NCBI RefSeq assembly: GCF_001720465.1
Contig: NZ_CP017113.1
Coordinates: forward strand, 1,178,001 to 1,242,000
DNA length: 64,000 nucleotides
Reading direction: 5' to 3'
From: Porphyrobacter sp. LM 6
GTDB taxonomy: Bacteria; Pseudomonadota; Alphaproteobacteria; Sphingomonadales; Sphingomonadaceae
Part shown: positions 23,570 to 32,424 of the stretch, in pieces
Layout: every line of letters starts with the position of its first letter
Numbering within the stretch: the stretch's first letter is position 1
The notes under the pieces: generated by a model
Database searches by the model: none
What the model was told of the DNA's origin: nothing
What the model saw: only the letters and a program-made list of their open reading frames with translations
Translations under genes and position numbers: made by a program

Positions 23570-25063
23570 ATGTCGTTTGCCGTCCGTGGCCTTTCTGTCA
23601 GCTTCTTCGCGCTTGCCGCTGCGGTCATCGTGCCGGCGCCGGCGATGGCCCAATCTGCCGGGGCGACCGCTCCTGCAGCACCTGCCGCAGCGCCCACCAT
23701 CGCCGATCTTCAGCGCCAGATCGATGACCTGAAGGCGATGCTCGAACAGCTCAAGGCGGCGCAGGCCGCTCCGGCTCCGGTCGCTGCGGCCCCGGCGATG
23801 CCGGCTCCGGCTCTCGCGCAGCAGCAGCCCGCCCAAGCCGCACCCATCGGCGTTCCGGTCGAAAAGCCGATCGTCGTTGCCAATGCCGATCCCGCCCCGG
23901 CGGCCAAGCCCAAGCCCAAGGCATGGTACGAAAAGCTGCGCCTGCGCGGCTACACCCAGATGCGCTTCAACCAGATCGTCTCGGGCGATGCCGATGCGCC
24001 CGCCGGCATTTCGCGCCTGCGCACCATTGGTGACGGCGACGTGCGCGGCGACAGCAACTTCAGCTTCCGCCGGATGCGCCTGATCCTTCAGGGCGATCTC
24101 AACGAACACGTCTCGCTCTACTTCCAGCCCGATTTCGCCGCTGCGGTCTCGAACCAGTCGGTGGGCGAACGGCGCGAGGGCAGCGTCTCGCTGCGCGACA
24201 TGTATGCCGACGTCTTCCCGACCGGCGACAAGGCTTTCCGCATCCGTCTCGGCCAGTCGAAGGTGCCTTACGGCTGGGAGAACATGCAGTCCTCGTCTAA
24301 CCGCCTGGCGCTCGATCGTACCGATTCGATCAACACCGCTGCGGCCGGCGAGCGCGATCTCGGTATCGTCGCCTATTACACCCCGCCTAAGGTGCAGAAG
24401 ATCTGGGATCGTCTGACGGCTGACGGCCAGAAGCTGTTCGGCAATTACGGCGCGTTTGGCTTTGGCGCGTTCAATGGGCAGGGTCTCAACCGCACCGAAG
24501 GCAATGACGGCGTAATGCTGGTCGGCCTCGCCACCTGGCCGTTCGAACTCGACGGTCTGGGGCTGGATGGCCAGGTGTTCGAGATCGGCGGGTCGGTGAT
24601 GCATAACCGCATCCGCCCCGAGATCCGCACCGGTGGCCTGAGCCCGACGGCGTTCAAGGACGAGCGCGTGGGCATTCACGCGATCCTCTATCCGAAGCCC
24701 ATTGGCGTGCAGGCGGAATGGAACTGGGGCACCGGTCCCGAATTCGTCCCCGCCACCGGCCGGATTGAAGAACGTCCGCTTGATGGCGGCTATGTCCAGC
24801 TGATGGGCAAGATCGACAAGTCGCCGGTCGGCCCGTTCTATCCCTTCGCGCGCTGGCAGTATTACCGCGGCGGGTTCAAGGCCGCGGTCAACGCGCCCCG
24901 TCTGGAAACCGAGGAACTGGAACTGGGCTTCGAATTCCAGCTCGATCCGGCGCTGGAAATCACCACGACCTACGGCTTTGCCTCGCGCAAGGAAGCCGAC
25001 GAGCGCCGCTTCGGTCAGGCGGAAGGCCAGATCTTCCGCGTGCAGGCGCAGTGGAACTACTAA
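23570..25063 (+). CDS. Phosphate-selective-porin (OprO/OprP)-family outer-membrane protein
   Basis: A 497-residue porin. A signal peptide ends near PAMAQS; residues about 45-65 (IADLQRQIDDLKAMLEQLK) form a coiled coil that probably trimerises in the periplasm, followed by an Ala/Pro/Gln-rich linker and a 16-stranded-type barrel starting RLRGYTQMRFNQ. Typical segments include FRRMRLILQGDL, RIRLGQSKVPYGWENMQSS and the C-terminal RVQAQWNY. OprP itself transports phosphate, OprO polyphosphate, but most alphaproteobacterial relatives have undetermined specificity. The upstream 200 bases hold a TGTCA-N6-TGACA palindrome (23488-23503) that is not a clear Pho box. Convergent with the helicase gene, seven bases between. 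Confidence 0.88.
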   Translation: MSFAVRGLSVSFFALAAAVIVPAPAMAQSAGATAPAAPAAAPTIADLQRQIDDLKAMLEQLKAAQAAPAPVAAAPAMPAPALAQQQPAQAAPIGVPVEKPIVVANADPAPAAKPKPKAWYEKLRLRGYTQMRFNQIVSGDADAPAGISRLRTIGDGDVRGDSNFSFRRMRLILQGDLNEHVSLYFQPDFAAAVSNQSVGERREGSVSLRDMYADVFPTGDKAFRIRLGQSKVPYGWENMQSSSNRLALDRTDSINTAAAGERDLGIVAYYTPPKVQKIWDRLTADGQKLFGNYGAFGFGAFNGQGLNRTEGNDGVMLVGLATWPFELDGLGLDGQVFEIGGSVMHNRIRPEIRTGGLSPTAFKDERVGIHAILYPKPIGVQAEWNWGTGPEFVPATGRIEERPLDGGYVQLMGKIDKSPVGPFYPFARWQYYRGGFKAAVNAPRLETEELELGFEFQLDPALEITTTYGFASRKEADERRFGQAEGQIFRVQAQWNY

Positions 25064-25070
25064 GCCTGCG

Positions 25071-26816
25071 CTAGCCGCGGCCCTTCCCCTTGGGGTGCGG
25101 CTTGGCGTAGGGCTTGCCCGGCGGACGAGGCTTGGCCTTGAACGGGCGTTGCGGGGCGGGGCCATTGGCCTTGCCCCGTTTCGCGTTCTCGCGTGCCGCC
25201 ATGCGCGGCGGTTCGCTGGATGCCGCAATCGCGATATAGCCGCCGTTTTCCTCGCTCCCGGCGGTCGCCTCGACCGCATCGGCAAATTTGCCGGCGATCG
25301 CCCGCGGGATCTGGAAGAAGGTTTCCTGATGGCCGATGCGGATCGCGCCGATTTCGCTGCGGGTAACATGGCCGCGGCGACAGATCAGCGGCAAGATCCA
25401 GCGCGGATCGGCGTTCTGGCGGCGGCCGATGTCCATCTTGAACCACACCGTGTCCTCGAACCCTTCGCGGTGCCGCTCCTTTTGCGCGGCGCGCTGGGCT
25501 TCGAACGATTGCGCGAGCAGTTCCTCGGGCTCGGGCATCGCGGCGCGGTGCGCCTGCACCAGCATCGCGGCAATATCTTCCGGCGAGCGTTCGGCCAGCA
25601 GCCGCTGGGCCAGCTCGCGGTCGGTCTCGTTGATGTCGACCGGCTGCATCAGTTTCTCGAGCAGCCGCGCCTTGTCCTGTGCCAGGATCGCCTCGCGATC
25701 GGGCGCGGGGATCCACTCGGCGTTGATCTTGGCGTGATGCAGCATCGATTCGATGCGCTTGCGGCGCGGAAAGGGGACGATGATCACGGCCACGCCCTTC
25801 TTGCCCGCACGCCCGGTGCGGCCCGAACGGTGCTGGAGCGTTTCGGCATCGCGCGGGATTTCGACATGGATGACGAGGCTTAATGAGGGCAGATCAATCC
25901 CGCGCGCAGCCACATCGGTCGCCACGCACACCCGCGCGCGGCGATCGCGCAGGGCCTGTAGCGCCTGGTTGCGTTCCTGCTGCGAATGTTCGCCCGACAG
26001 CGCCACAACCCCGAACCCGCGTTCCTGCAAGGTCGCGTGAAGGTGGCGGACATTGTCGCGCGTGGCGCAGAACAGGATTGCGGTTTCCGCCTCGTGGAAG
26101 CGCAGCAGGTTGACCACCGCGTTCTCGATCTCGGAGGGCGAGACAGTCACCGCCTGATAGGCAATATCGCCATGCCCGCGCTCGCTGCCGCCGGTGCTGA
26201 TCCGCAGCGCATCGCGCTGATAGCGGCGGGCGAGTGCCTCGATCGGGCGCGGCATGGTGGCCGAGAACATCAGCACACGGCGATTATCGGGCGTTGCGTC
26301 GAGGATTTCCTCGAGCTCCTCGCGAAAGCCCATGTCGAGCATCTCGTCGGCTTCGTCGAGCACCACTGCGGCGAGCGCCGAAAGGTCGAGCGCGCCGCGT
26401 TCGAGATGGTCGCGAAGGCGGCCCGGGGTGCCGACCACGATGCTTGCGCCCGCTGCCAAGGCGCGGCGTTCGGTCTGAGGGTTCATCCCGCCGACGCAGG
26501 TGGCGATCCGTGCCCCGGCCTGACGGTACAGCCAGTCAAGCTCGCGTGCGACTTGCAGTGCCAACTCGCGCGTCGGGGCGATCACGAGCGCCAACGGTGC
26601 CCGCGCCGGACGGATGCGCCCGTCCTCGCCAAGTAGTTGCTCGGCGAAGGCGAGGCCGAAAGCCACCGTCTTGCCCGACCCGGTCTGCGCCGAGACCACC
26701 AGATCGCGCCCCTGCGCTTCAGGCTCGCATACGGCGGTCTGAACTGGCGTGAGGGCAGTATAGCCGCGCGCGGTCAGGGCCTCGGCAAGGCCAGCGGGGA
26801 GATCGGGAAATGACAT
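25071..26816 (-). CDS. DEAD-box RNA helicase, DbpA/DeaD-like
   Basis: A 581-residue ATP-dependent RNA helicase. It shows the Q motif region LTPVQTAV, Walker A AQTGSGKT (43-50), PTRELA, the DEAD box VVLDEADEMLD, SAT in FSATMP, and HRSGRTGRAG in the second RecA domain. The region after about residue 460 fits the DbpA RNA-binding domain that recognises 23S rRNA in E. coli, followed by a Lys/Pro/Gly-rich basic tail (PKGKGRG end). The likely role is ribosome assembly or cold-adapted RNA remodelling. The ATG at 26816 gives the normal N-terminus; the frame is open further upstream but without homology. Confidence 0.92.
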   Translation of the reverse strand: MSFPDLPAGLAEALTARGYTALTPVQTAVCEPEAQGRDLVVSAQTGSGKTVAFGLAFAEQLLGEDGRIRPARAPLALVIAPTRELALQVARELDWLYRQAGARIATCVGGMNPQTERRALAAGASIVVGTPGRLRDHLERGALDLSALAAVVLDEADEMLDMGFREELEEILDATPDNRRVLMFSATMPRPIEALARRYQRDALRISTGGSERGHGDIAYQAVTVSPSEIENAVVNLLRFHEAETAILFCATRDNVRHLHATLQERGFGVVALSGEHSQQERNQALQALRDRRARVCVATDVAARGIDLPSLSLVIHVEIPRDAETLQHRSGRTGRAGKKGVAVIIVPFPRRKRIESMLHHAKINAEWIPAPDREAILAQDKARLLEKLMQPVDINETDRELAQRLLAERSPEDIAAMLVQAHRAAMPEPEELLAQSFEAQRAAQKERHREGFEDTVWFKMDIGRRQNADPRWILPLICRRGHVTRSEIGAIRIGHQETFFQIPRAIAGKFADAVEATAGSEENGGYIAIAASSEPPRMAARENAKRGKANGPAPQRPFKAKPRPPGKPYAKPHPKGKGRG

Positions 26817-26910
26817 GGGGACAGGCTCTCTAGGGAGGAAAGCGGCGGCCCATACACGCTTCGGCGGTGTTTGGCTTGCGAATAAATGGCGCGGGCCAAG
26901 CCGGCGCCGG

Positions 26911-28557
26911 TCAGAACGACTGTGCGACCCGCAAGTTGATCCGCGGCGACCTGTCGTTGGTGTCGTAGCGCACCTCGGTGAGCGGCACGGCCACTTCAAG
27001 ACCGAGATTGAGCATCGACGTTAGATCGGCGCGCAGCCCGCCACCGCTTGAAGCCAGCGTACCGTCACCGATCCCGCCGTTCAGGTTCGAGACTGTGCCC
27101 CCGTCGGCATAGGCGTAAAGCTGCAGGTTGCGCTCATTCCCCAAAGCGTCCGGCCAATCGTAGCGCAGTTCGCCGAACCCGGCGATGCCCTGATCACCCA
27201 CCCGCTGGGCAACGTCATAGCCGCGCAAGAACATGCCTCCGCCCAGCGTGAAGCTTTCGCCGATCAGGAGCGGTGCGGACGAGAATTGGCCGCGTCCGGC
27301 AAGCGAGAGGCTCAGCCGGCTGGCGAGCTTGCGCTCCCAACTGGCCCACCAGGCAAATGTCGTGAAATCGGGTTCGGCATCGAGCCGCGAGGCCAGCGGA
27401 TCGCCCATCTGTGTCGCGCCGAGGATCGAGAGACCCTGGGAAAGAGTCGCGCTGCCGCGCAAGGTGCCGCCTGCGAGCGGTCCGTAGCCATAGAGCCCTA
27501 CCCGCGCGAGCGCGATCCGGTCTTGCCGGAACAGCGCGCCAAGCTGGTCCTGACGCAGATCTTGCAGTTCGCCGGCAGCGTCGATCCAGAGGCTGCGGCG
27601 TTGGGTCCGCATCACTGGATGCCGCACCCGGATGCCGCCCTGCCACGCCTCGCCGAGCAGCTGGAATTCAGCCAGATAGGCCCCGGGCCGGGTTTGCGAA
27701 TAGGTGCCGAATGCTTCGACCCGCGTGCCGGCGTTGTTCACGACAATGCTGTAGCGTGTGTTGAAGAACGCGAGTTCGTTGGGATCGAGGGGCGCCATCG
27801 TATAGCTGAGATCAATCTGATCGCGCGGGGACAAGAGGCCGCTGGCATCCACATCGATCCGCGCGCGCACCGGGGCAACCGGCTTGGTCCCGTCGGTGCT
27901 GACCTGAACTGTGCCCCGGAAATCCTCGCGCCGGGCATCGACCACCAGCACGCGACGTGCGCCCTCATTTTCGAACCGGGTGGAGCGAATCCATGCACCG
28001 GGCAGATCGTCGGCCAGCAGCACGGCGCGTTGCAGGCGCTCAAGCGTGATCGGGCGCTGATCGATCAGGGTCTGGAGCTGGGCGCGCACCGCCGGATCAT
28101 CCACGCCTTCAAGCCGGATTGCATCGATACCGCCTTCATCCACCCGGATGCGGAGCATGCCGCCGGTCAAGGCCTGCTCCGGAATCCAGGCTGTGGCGAG
28201 GATATAGCCTTGCTTGCGCGCATGATCGGCGACCTGATCGGTGAGTTGGCGCAATTCTGCACGTGAAAGGCTGCGGCCGGCATAGGGTTCGATCACGGCG
28301 GCAAAATCGCTGCGGCGAAGTGTGTCGAGCCCGTCGATCACGATCGAACCGACCTCGAGCGGCGGCACATCATCTGACGGCGCGGTTGCGTCAATCACCG
28401 GCTGAATGTCGATTCTGACCTGCTGTCTGACGGGCATCAGCGTGCGTTCGCGGTCGACCTGCTGCACGGGGTTCGTGCGGTCGAGCGCGTCCTGCGCCGC
28501 GACCGCCTGGCCGGACACCAGCAAAGGCACAACAATGATGAATTTTACCAGCCGCAC
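26911..28557 (-). CDS. Two-partner-secretion outer-membrane transporter (TpsB; ShlB/FhaC/HecB family)
   Basis: A 548-residue Omp85-superfamily protein. A signal peptide (about 1-21) is followed by a charged linker, a POTRA-like region (about 65-145: VGSIVIDGLDTLRRSDFAAVI, then ILATAWIPEQALTGGMLRIRV), a second POTRA, and a barrel ending with the C-terminal phenylalanine of RVAQSF. The conserved GESFTLGGGMFLRGYD is the signature of the substrate-channel loop and barrel. TpsB proteins export one large TpsA adhesin or cytolysin, but no TpsA lies beside it. The divergent FecR-domain and CHASE2-EAL genes suggest a regulated surface-exposure system. Confidence 0.9.
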   Translation of the reverse strand: MRLVKFIIVVPLLVSGQAVAAQDALDRTNPVQQVDRERTLMPVRQQVRIDIQPVIDATAPSDDVPPLEVGSIVIDGLDTLRRSDFAAVIEPYAGRSLSRAELRQLTDQVADHARKQGYILATAWIPEQALTGGMLRIRVDEGGIDAIRLEGVDDPAVRAQLQTLIDQRPITLERLQRAVLLADDLPGAWIRSTRFENEGARRVLVVDARREDFRGTVQVSTDGTKPVAPVRARIDVDASGLLSPRDQIDLSYTMAPLDPNELAFFNTRYSIVVNNAGTRVEAFGTYSQTRPGAYLAEFQLLGEAWQGGIRVRHPVMRTQRRSLWIDAAGELQDLRQDQLGALFRQDRIALARVGLYGYGPLAGGTLRGSATLSQGLSILGATQMGDPLASRLDAEPDFTTFAWWASWERKLASRLSLSLAGRGQFSSAPLLIGESFTLGGGMFLRGYDVAQRVGDQGIAGFGELRYDWPDALGNERNLQLYAYADGGTVSNLNGGIGDGTLASSGGGLRADLTSMLNLGLEVAVPLTEVRYDTNDRSPRINLRVAQSF

Positions 28558-28697
28558 GAACCCGTCACTTTTTTGGAATCGGCCTCGTGCTTAGGATCAA
28601 ATGGTTAAACAAAATTCTGCGAAACCTTCTCTTAACCTCATGCGTCAACGAAGCGTCTGCTTGTGAGGCGTAAGGGCGCTGGATGAGGGGTATTCCT

Positions 28698-29807
28698 ATG
28701 TCCAAGCTTTTCCGTTTCTTTCTTCCGCTGTTTCTGATCCTGTTCGGCAGTGTTCCCGCCTTTGCACAAGGCATGGACTGGACGATCAGCGAAGCGAAGG
28801 GCGCGGTCGTTCTCATCGACGCGCGCGGCGAACGCCGGGCCGAAACAGGCGCAATCCTTGCTCCGGGTGCAATCGTTCGCACCAAGGCGCAATCGAGTGC
28901 GGTGCTGGTGCGCGGGCGGGAATTCGTTACCTTGCGCCAGAACGCGCAGATCCGGATTGCGCCGCCCAAGCAGGAGCGCTCGCTCGTGCAGATCATTCAG
29001 GACTATGGCAGCGCGCTGTTCAACATCGGCAAGCAGGCTGATCCGCATTTCGGCGTGCAGACCCCCTATCTGGTCGCGGTGGTGAAGGGCACGACCTTCA
29101 TCATTGCGGTCAATGATGAAGGCGCGACGCTGCAAGTGACCGAGGGCGCGGTTGAAGCTTCGACTCTTGATGGCGGTGCGCGCGAGCTGATACTCCCCGG
29201 CGCGGTGGCGATGATCGCTGCGAACGACAATCTGCGACTGGTGGTCGAAGGCGAAGGCGTTGGCCAGCGGGTCGTCGATTCGCCTGCCCGCAGCGAAAGC
29301 GCATCTGCCTCGGCTGCGGCTGCGCCCACAGCGGGGGCGAACGCGGTGTCTGATGGGTCAGCTACGCCTGCGTCAGCAGAACCGTCGTCCGAATACAGAA
29401 GCAATCGGATCGACGGCGTGATCGCCAGCAGCCCCGCCGACATTGGCAGCTATTCGGGCGGATTTGCCTCTGGTCAGGTGTCGGTGCTCGCGGCAGCGGT
29501 TGTGTCGGAAAACACGGCGCGCGGAACCGAGCCCGCATTGAGCAGCGATGGCGGACGCATTGGCGACACCAGCGAGGGCGCTGTGGCCGGAGTCACGCCG
29601 ACGGATGTTGCTGCCCCCACGCCAGCCACCAGCCCGACCCAGGCGCCGGTCGCCCCTGTCGGTACGGCGGGTACTGGCGCGGGCGCAACGGCGGGGACGG
29701 GCACGGGCGCAGGAGCACGCGCCCCGTCCGGAGGCGCTGATACTCTCCGCGCTGGCTCCGGCACGCCGACCGATCCGCGCTCGGGTGGCCGCACCCCGCC
29801 GCGTTGA
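28698..29807 (+). CDS. Secreted FecR-domain protein with Ala/Thr/Gly/Pro-rich tail
   Basis: A 369-residue exported protein. After a signal peptide (MSKLFRFFLPLFLILFGSVPAFA) comes a FecR-type beta-rich domain (about 35-190) with GAVVLIDARGERRAETGAIL, VRTKAQSSAVLV and PYLVAVVKGTTFIIAV, the last being the typical FecR core. The C-terminal 160 residues are low-complexity (Ala, Thr, Gly, Pro, Ser) without clear structure. Unlike FecR of iron-dicitrate signalling it has no anti-sigma segment and no neighbouring sigma factor. AGGGG seven bases before the ATG supports this start. It is divergent from the TpsB gene and followed 46 bases later by the CHASE2-EAL gene; it may sense or scaffold an exported adhesin. 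Confidence 0.85.
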   Translation: MSKLFRFFLPLFLILFGSVPAFAQGMDWTISEAKGAVVLIDARGERRAETGAILAPGAIVRTKAQSSAVLVRGREFVTLRQNAQIRIAPPKQERSLVQIIQDYGSALFNIGKQADPHFGVQTPYLVAVVKGTTFIIAVNDEGATLQVTEGAVEASTLDGGARELILPGAVAMIAANDNLRLVVEGEGVGQRVVDSPARSESASASAAAAPTAGANAVSDGSATPASAEPSSEYRSNRIDGVIASSPADIGSYSGGFASGQVSVLAAAVVSENTARGTEPALSSDGGRIGDTSEGAVAGVTPTDVAAPTPATSPTQAPVAPVGTAGTGAGATAGTGTGAGARAPSGGADTLRAGSGTPTDPRSGGRTPPR

Positions 29808-29853
29808 GGGCCGGAAAGCCGGGCTTGCCCACGTGCCAGACCTCTCCATCCTG

Positions 29854-32151
29854 ATGTCCAAGCGGGCAGGGCCGCGCTTGCAGCCTGCCGTGGCAACGCT
29901 GGCCATGACGATGCTCGTGGTGCTGGCTGCATTTGGCGGCTGGTTCCGCGCGGCTGAGCAACGCCTCGATGCGCTGTCTTTCCTGCTCTTCGACCGTCCC
30001 TCGAGCGGACAGGTCCATGTGGTGGAAATGGACGCCGCCAGCATGGCCAGCGTTGGCAGCTGGCCGTGGCCGCGCGATCACTATGCGCGCATAGTCAGCC
30101 AGCTGGATGCTGCCGGGGTGCGCTCGATCAGCTTCGACCTCGATTTCTCGGGTACGTCCGAGCCCGACAAGGATCGCGCTTTCGCCGCAGCGCTGGCCCG
30201 CTCGCGGGTGCCTGTGGCCTTGCCGACCTTTGCCCAGAACGCCGGCTTCCAGGAGGGGCGTCAGCTCGATTCACTGCCGATCGAGCTGCTGCGACGCCAT
30301 GCGCAACTCGCGTCGGTCTCGGTCATTCCCGATCCCGACGGCTTTGTGCGCCGGATGCCGCTGGGCACGATCACCGGTGGCACCCCGCGCCCATCGATCG
30401 CTGCACTGGTGGCAGGACGCTCTGGCACGGTGGGGCGGAGCTTTCCGATCGACTACGCGATAAGGCTCGACACCATCCCGCGTCACAGCTTTTCGGCAGT
30501 GGAGCGCGGCGCCTTTCAAGCCGACGCGCTCAAGGGCAAGGACGTGATCATCGGCGCGACCGCGATCGAGATGGGTGATCGCTACCCGGTGCCGCGTTAC
30601 GGCGTCATTCCGGGAGTGATGGTCCAGGCGTTGGCGGCCGAGACGCTGCGTGGCGGGGTCCCGTCCTATGGCGGCTGGGTTGCCCCGTTGGCTCTCGTCG
30701 GGCTTTTCGGCCTGCTGGTCGGGAATGCCAAGCGACGCCGCGTCGTATTAGCGAGAGCCGCAATTGCTACGGTGCTGCTGTTTGCGCTTTGGGCTGCGGC
30801 GCGCGGTCTGTGGGGGATATGGTTCGAGATTGTTCCCGCGCTCGCGCTGGTTGCGCTGGCAACAAGCGTGCTGACCGCGATGATCACCCACCGCGCAGCA
30901 AGCCGCGCACGGCGGACCGATCCCGATAGCGGCCTGCCGAACAAGCTGGCGCTCGATTTGCTCCTGCGCGCGGACGAGCATCGCTACGTCATTGCAGCGC
31001 AGATCGAGGACTTCGATGTCATCAAGCTGACAGTCGGTGAAGACAATCTCGGCAAGCTGATGCGCCGCCTTGCGGAACGCCTCGGGAGCACGATGCCGCA
31101 GACGCGCATTTGCAGGATCGAGGACCGGATGCTGGCATGGGCCACGCGGCAGGAAATCTGCGATCTGGAAGACCAGATGGCGGCACTGCGGGCGGTGATG
31201 TCGAGCCCGTTCGAGATTGACGGCCGGCGGGTCGCTGTTGCGCTGACCTTTGGTGTGGCGCCGGCCGATGGTCCCTTGCCCGCCGTCTACGCGGCGCAGG
31301 CGGCTGCCTTCGCCAAGCGGTCGGGCAAGCAGTGGCGGCTCCACGCCGAAGGTGAGAGTGAAGCCCTCGCCCGGCAGTTTTCGCTGCTTGGCGAGATCGA
31401 CGATGCCATGAGCGAAGGCCAGATCCGGGTGCTCTATCAGCCCAAGCTCAACATCGCCACGGGCCAGATCGACGCGGTCGAGGCACTGGTGCGTTGGCAC
31501 CACCCGGAACGCGGGCTGATCCCGCCGGATCTGTTCATCCCGCTGATCGAGGAAAGCGGACGGATCGATGATCTGACGCTGCACGTTATGGCGCTGGCGA
31601 TCGAGGACATGCGCCGCTGTTGCGATCTGGGGCTTGTGATCCAGGTTGCGGTCAATGTCTCGGCGCGGGCGCTGGGATCGGATGCTTTCGCAGGCGAAGT
31701 GCTGGCGCTGCTCGCGCGTACAGGCGCGCCGGCGCACAGGCTTACCTTCGAGCTGACCGAATCCGCCAAGTTCGAAGATACTGACAGGGCCATCGCTATG
31801 CTCGCTGCCTTCCGCGAGGCGGGGATCAACATCGCACTCGACGATTACGGGACTGGCCAGTCGACGCTGAATTATCTCAAGGTCCTCACTGTGTCCGAGC
31901 TGAAGATCGATCGCAGCTTTGTGCAACACGCCCATGTTGATCGCGGCGATGCGATGATGGTGCGCTCGACCATCCAGCTGGCGCACGAGCTCGGCATCAA
32001 GGTGGTGGCCGAAGGGGTGGAGGACGAGGTCTGCCTCGCGTTCCTCGAAGCCATCGGCTGCGATTACGCACAGGGCTATTTTGTCGGACGGCCGATGACG
32101 GCGGAAGATCTCGTGGTGGCTGTCAAGCAGCCCGCCATGATCGCTGCCTGA
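29854..32151 (+). CDS. CHASE2 sensor with degenerate GGDEF and intact EAL domain (c-di-GMP phosphodiesterase)
   Basis: A 765-residue membrane sensor. An N-terminal transmembrane helix is followed by a periplasmic CHASE2 domain (about 35-270; VHVVEMDAASMASVGSWPWPR is its typical start), then hydrophobic helices (about 275-350). A GGDEF-like domain follows, in which the catalytic motif is replaced by RIEDRMLAW (around 420), so it is inactive or regulatory. The EAL domain has EALVRWHHPERG (E543), VAVNVSARAL, FELTES, ALDDYGTGQSTLNYL and VVAEGVED, all catalytic residues present. It should degrade c-di-GMP in response to a periplasmic cue. The ATG at 29854 is chosen; an in-frame GTG at 29833 is possible. 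Confidence 0.9.
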   Translation: MSKRAGPRLQPAVATLAMTMLVVLAAFGGWFRAAEQRLDALSFLLFDRPSSGQVHVVEMDAASMASVGSWPWPRDHYARIVSQLDAAGVRSISFDLDFSGTSEPDKDRAFAAALARSRVPVALPTFAQNAGFQEGRQLDSLPIELLRRHAQLASVSVIPDPDGFVRRMPLGTITGGTPRPSIAALVAGRSGTVGRSFPIDYAIRLDTIPRHSFSAVERGAFQADALKGKDVIIGATAIEMGDRYPVPRYGVIPGVMVQALAAETLRGGVPSYGGWVAPLALVGLFGLLVGNAKRRRVVLARAAIATVLLFALWAAARGLWGIWFEIVPALALVALATSVLTAMITHRAASRARRTDPDSGLPNKLALDLLLRADEHRYVIAAQIEDFDVIKLTVGEDNLGKLMRRLAERLGSTMPQTRICRIEDRMLAWATRQEICDLEDQMAALRAVMSSPFEIDGRRVAVALTFGVAPADGPLPAVYAAQAAAFAKRSGKQWRLHAEGESEALARQFSLLGEIDDAMSEGQIRVLYQPKLNIATGQIDAVEALVRWHHPERGLIPPDLFIPLIEESGRIDDLTLHVMALAIEDMRRCCDLGLVIQVAVNVSARALGSDAFAGEVLALLARTGAPAHRLTFELTESAKFEDTDRAIAMLAAFREAGINIALDDYGTGQSTLNYLKVLTVSELKIDRSFVQHAHVDRGDAMMVRSTIQLAHELGIKVVAEGVEDEVCLAFLEAIGCDYAQGYFVGRPMTAEDLVVAVKQPAMIAA

Positions 32152-32154
32152 CGC

Positions 32155-32415
32155 CTATTCAGGCTCCGCTGCGGCGAGCATATCCATCAGATTGCGCGCG
32201 GCCTCGCGGTCTTCCTCGTGCTCGAAAGCGATGTCGAGATCGGGTGCGGAGCCGAGCACCAGCAGCAGCGTCCACAGTGCAAAACGCGGGCCGCGTTCCT
32301 GCTCAAGCCCGAAATCGACCTCCATCCGCTCGATCCCGGCAGACAGGGCAGCAGGCGCCACCTCGCCCAATTCGCGGGTGCCGAAATAGCGCTGGAGAAG
32401 GTCGGCCATGTCCAT
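32155..32415 (-). CDS. Small acidic protein of unknown function
   Basis: An 86-residue acidic protein (MDMADLLQRYFGTREL start) with no family that I recognise. It contains one moderately hydrophobic stretch (ALWTLLLVLGSA, about residues 47-58) inside an otherwise Glu/Asp-rich sequence ending AAAEPE. It is the last gene of the six-gene leftward operon, nine bases after the nitroreductase-like gene. Coding is supported by codon usage like its neighbours and by its operon position. It might be a small partner of the preceding enzyme. Its end lies three bases from the convergent CHASE2-EAL gene. Confidence 0.65.
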   Translation of the reverse strand: MDMADLLQRYFGTRELGEVAPAALSAGIERMEVDFGLEQERGPRFALWTLLLVLGSAPDLDIAFEHEEDREAARNLMDMLAAAEPE

Positions 32416-32424
32416 CGCGGCGCT

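Noticed and set aside
29548..29853. N-terminal extension of the CHASE2-EAL protein over the end of the FecR-domain gene
   Set aside because: It would overlap about 260 bases of a well-supported gene and consists of Arg/Pro-rich shadow sequence; the start at 29854 (or GTG 29833) leads directly to the membrane helix.
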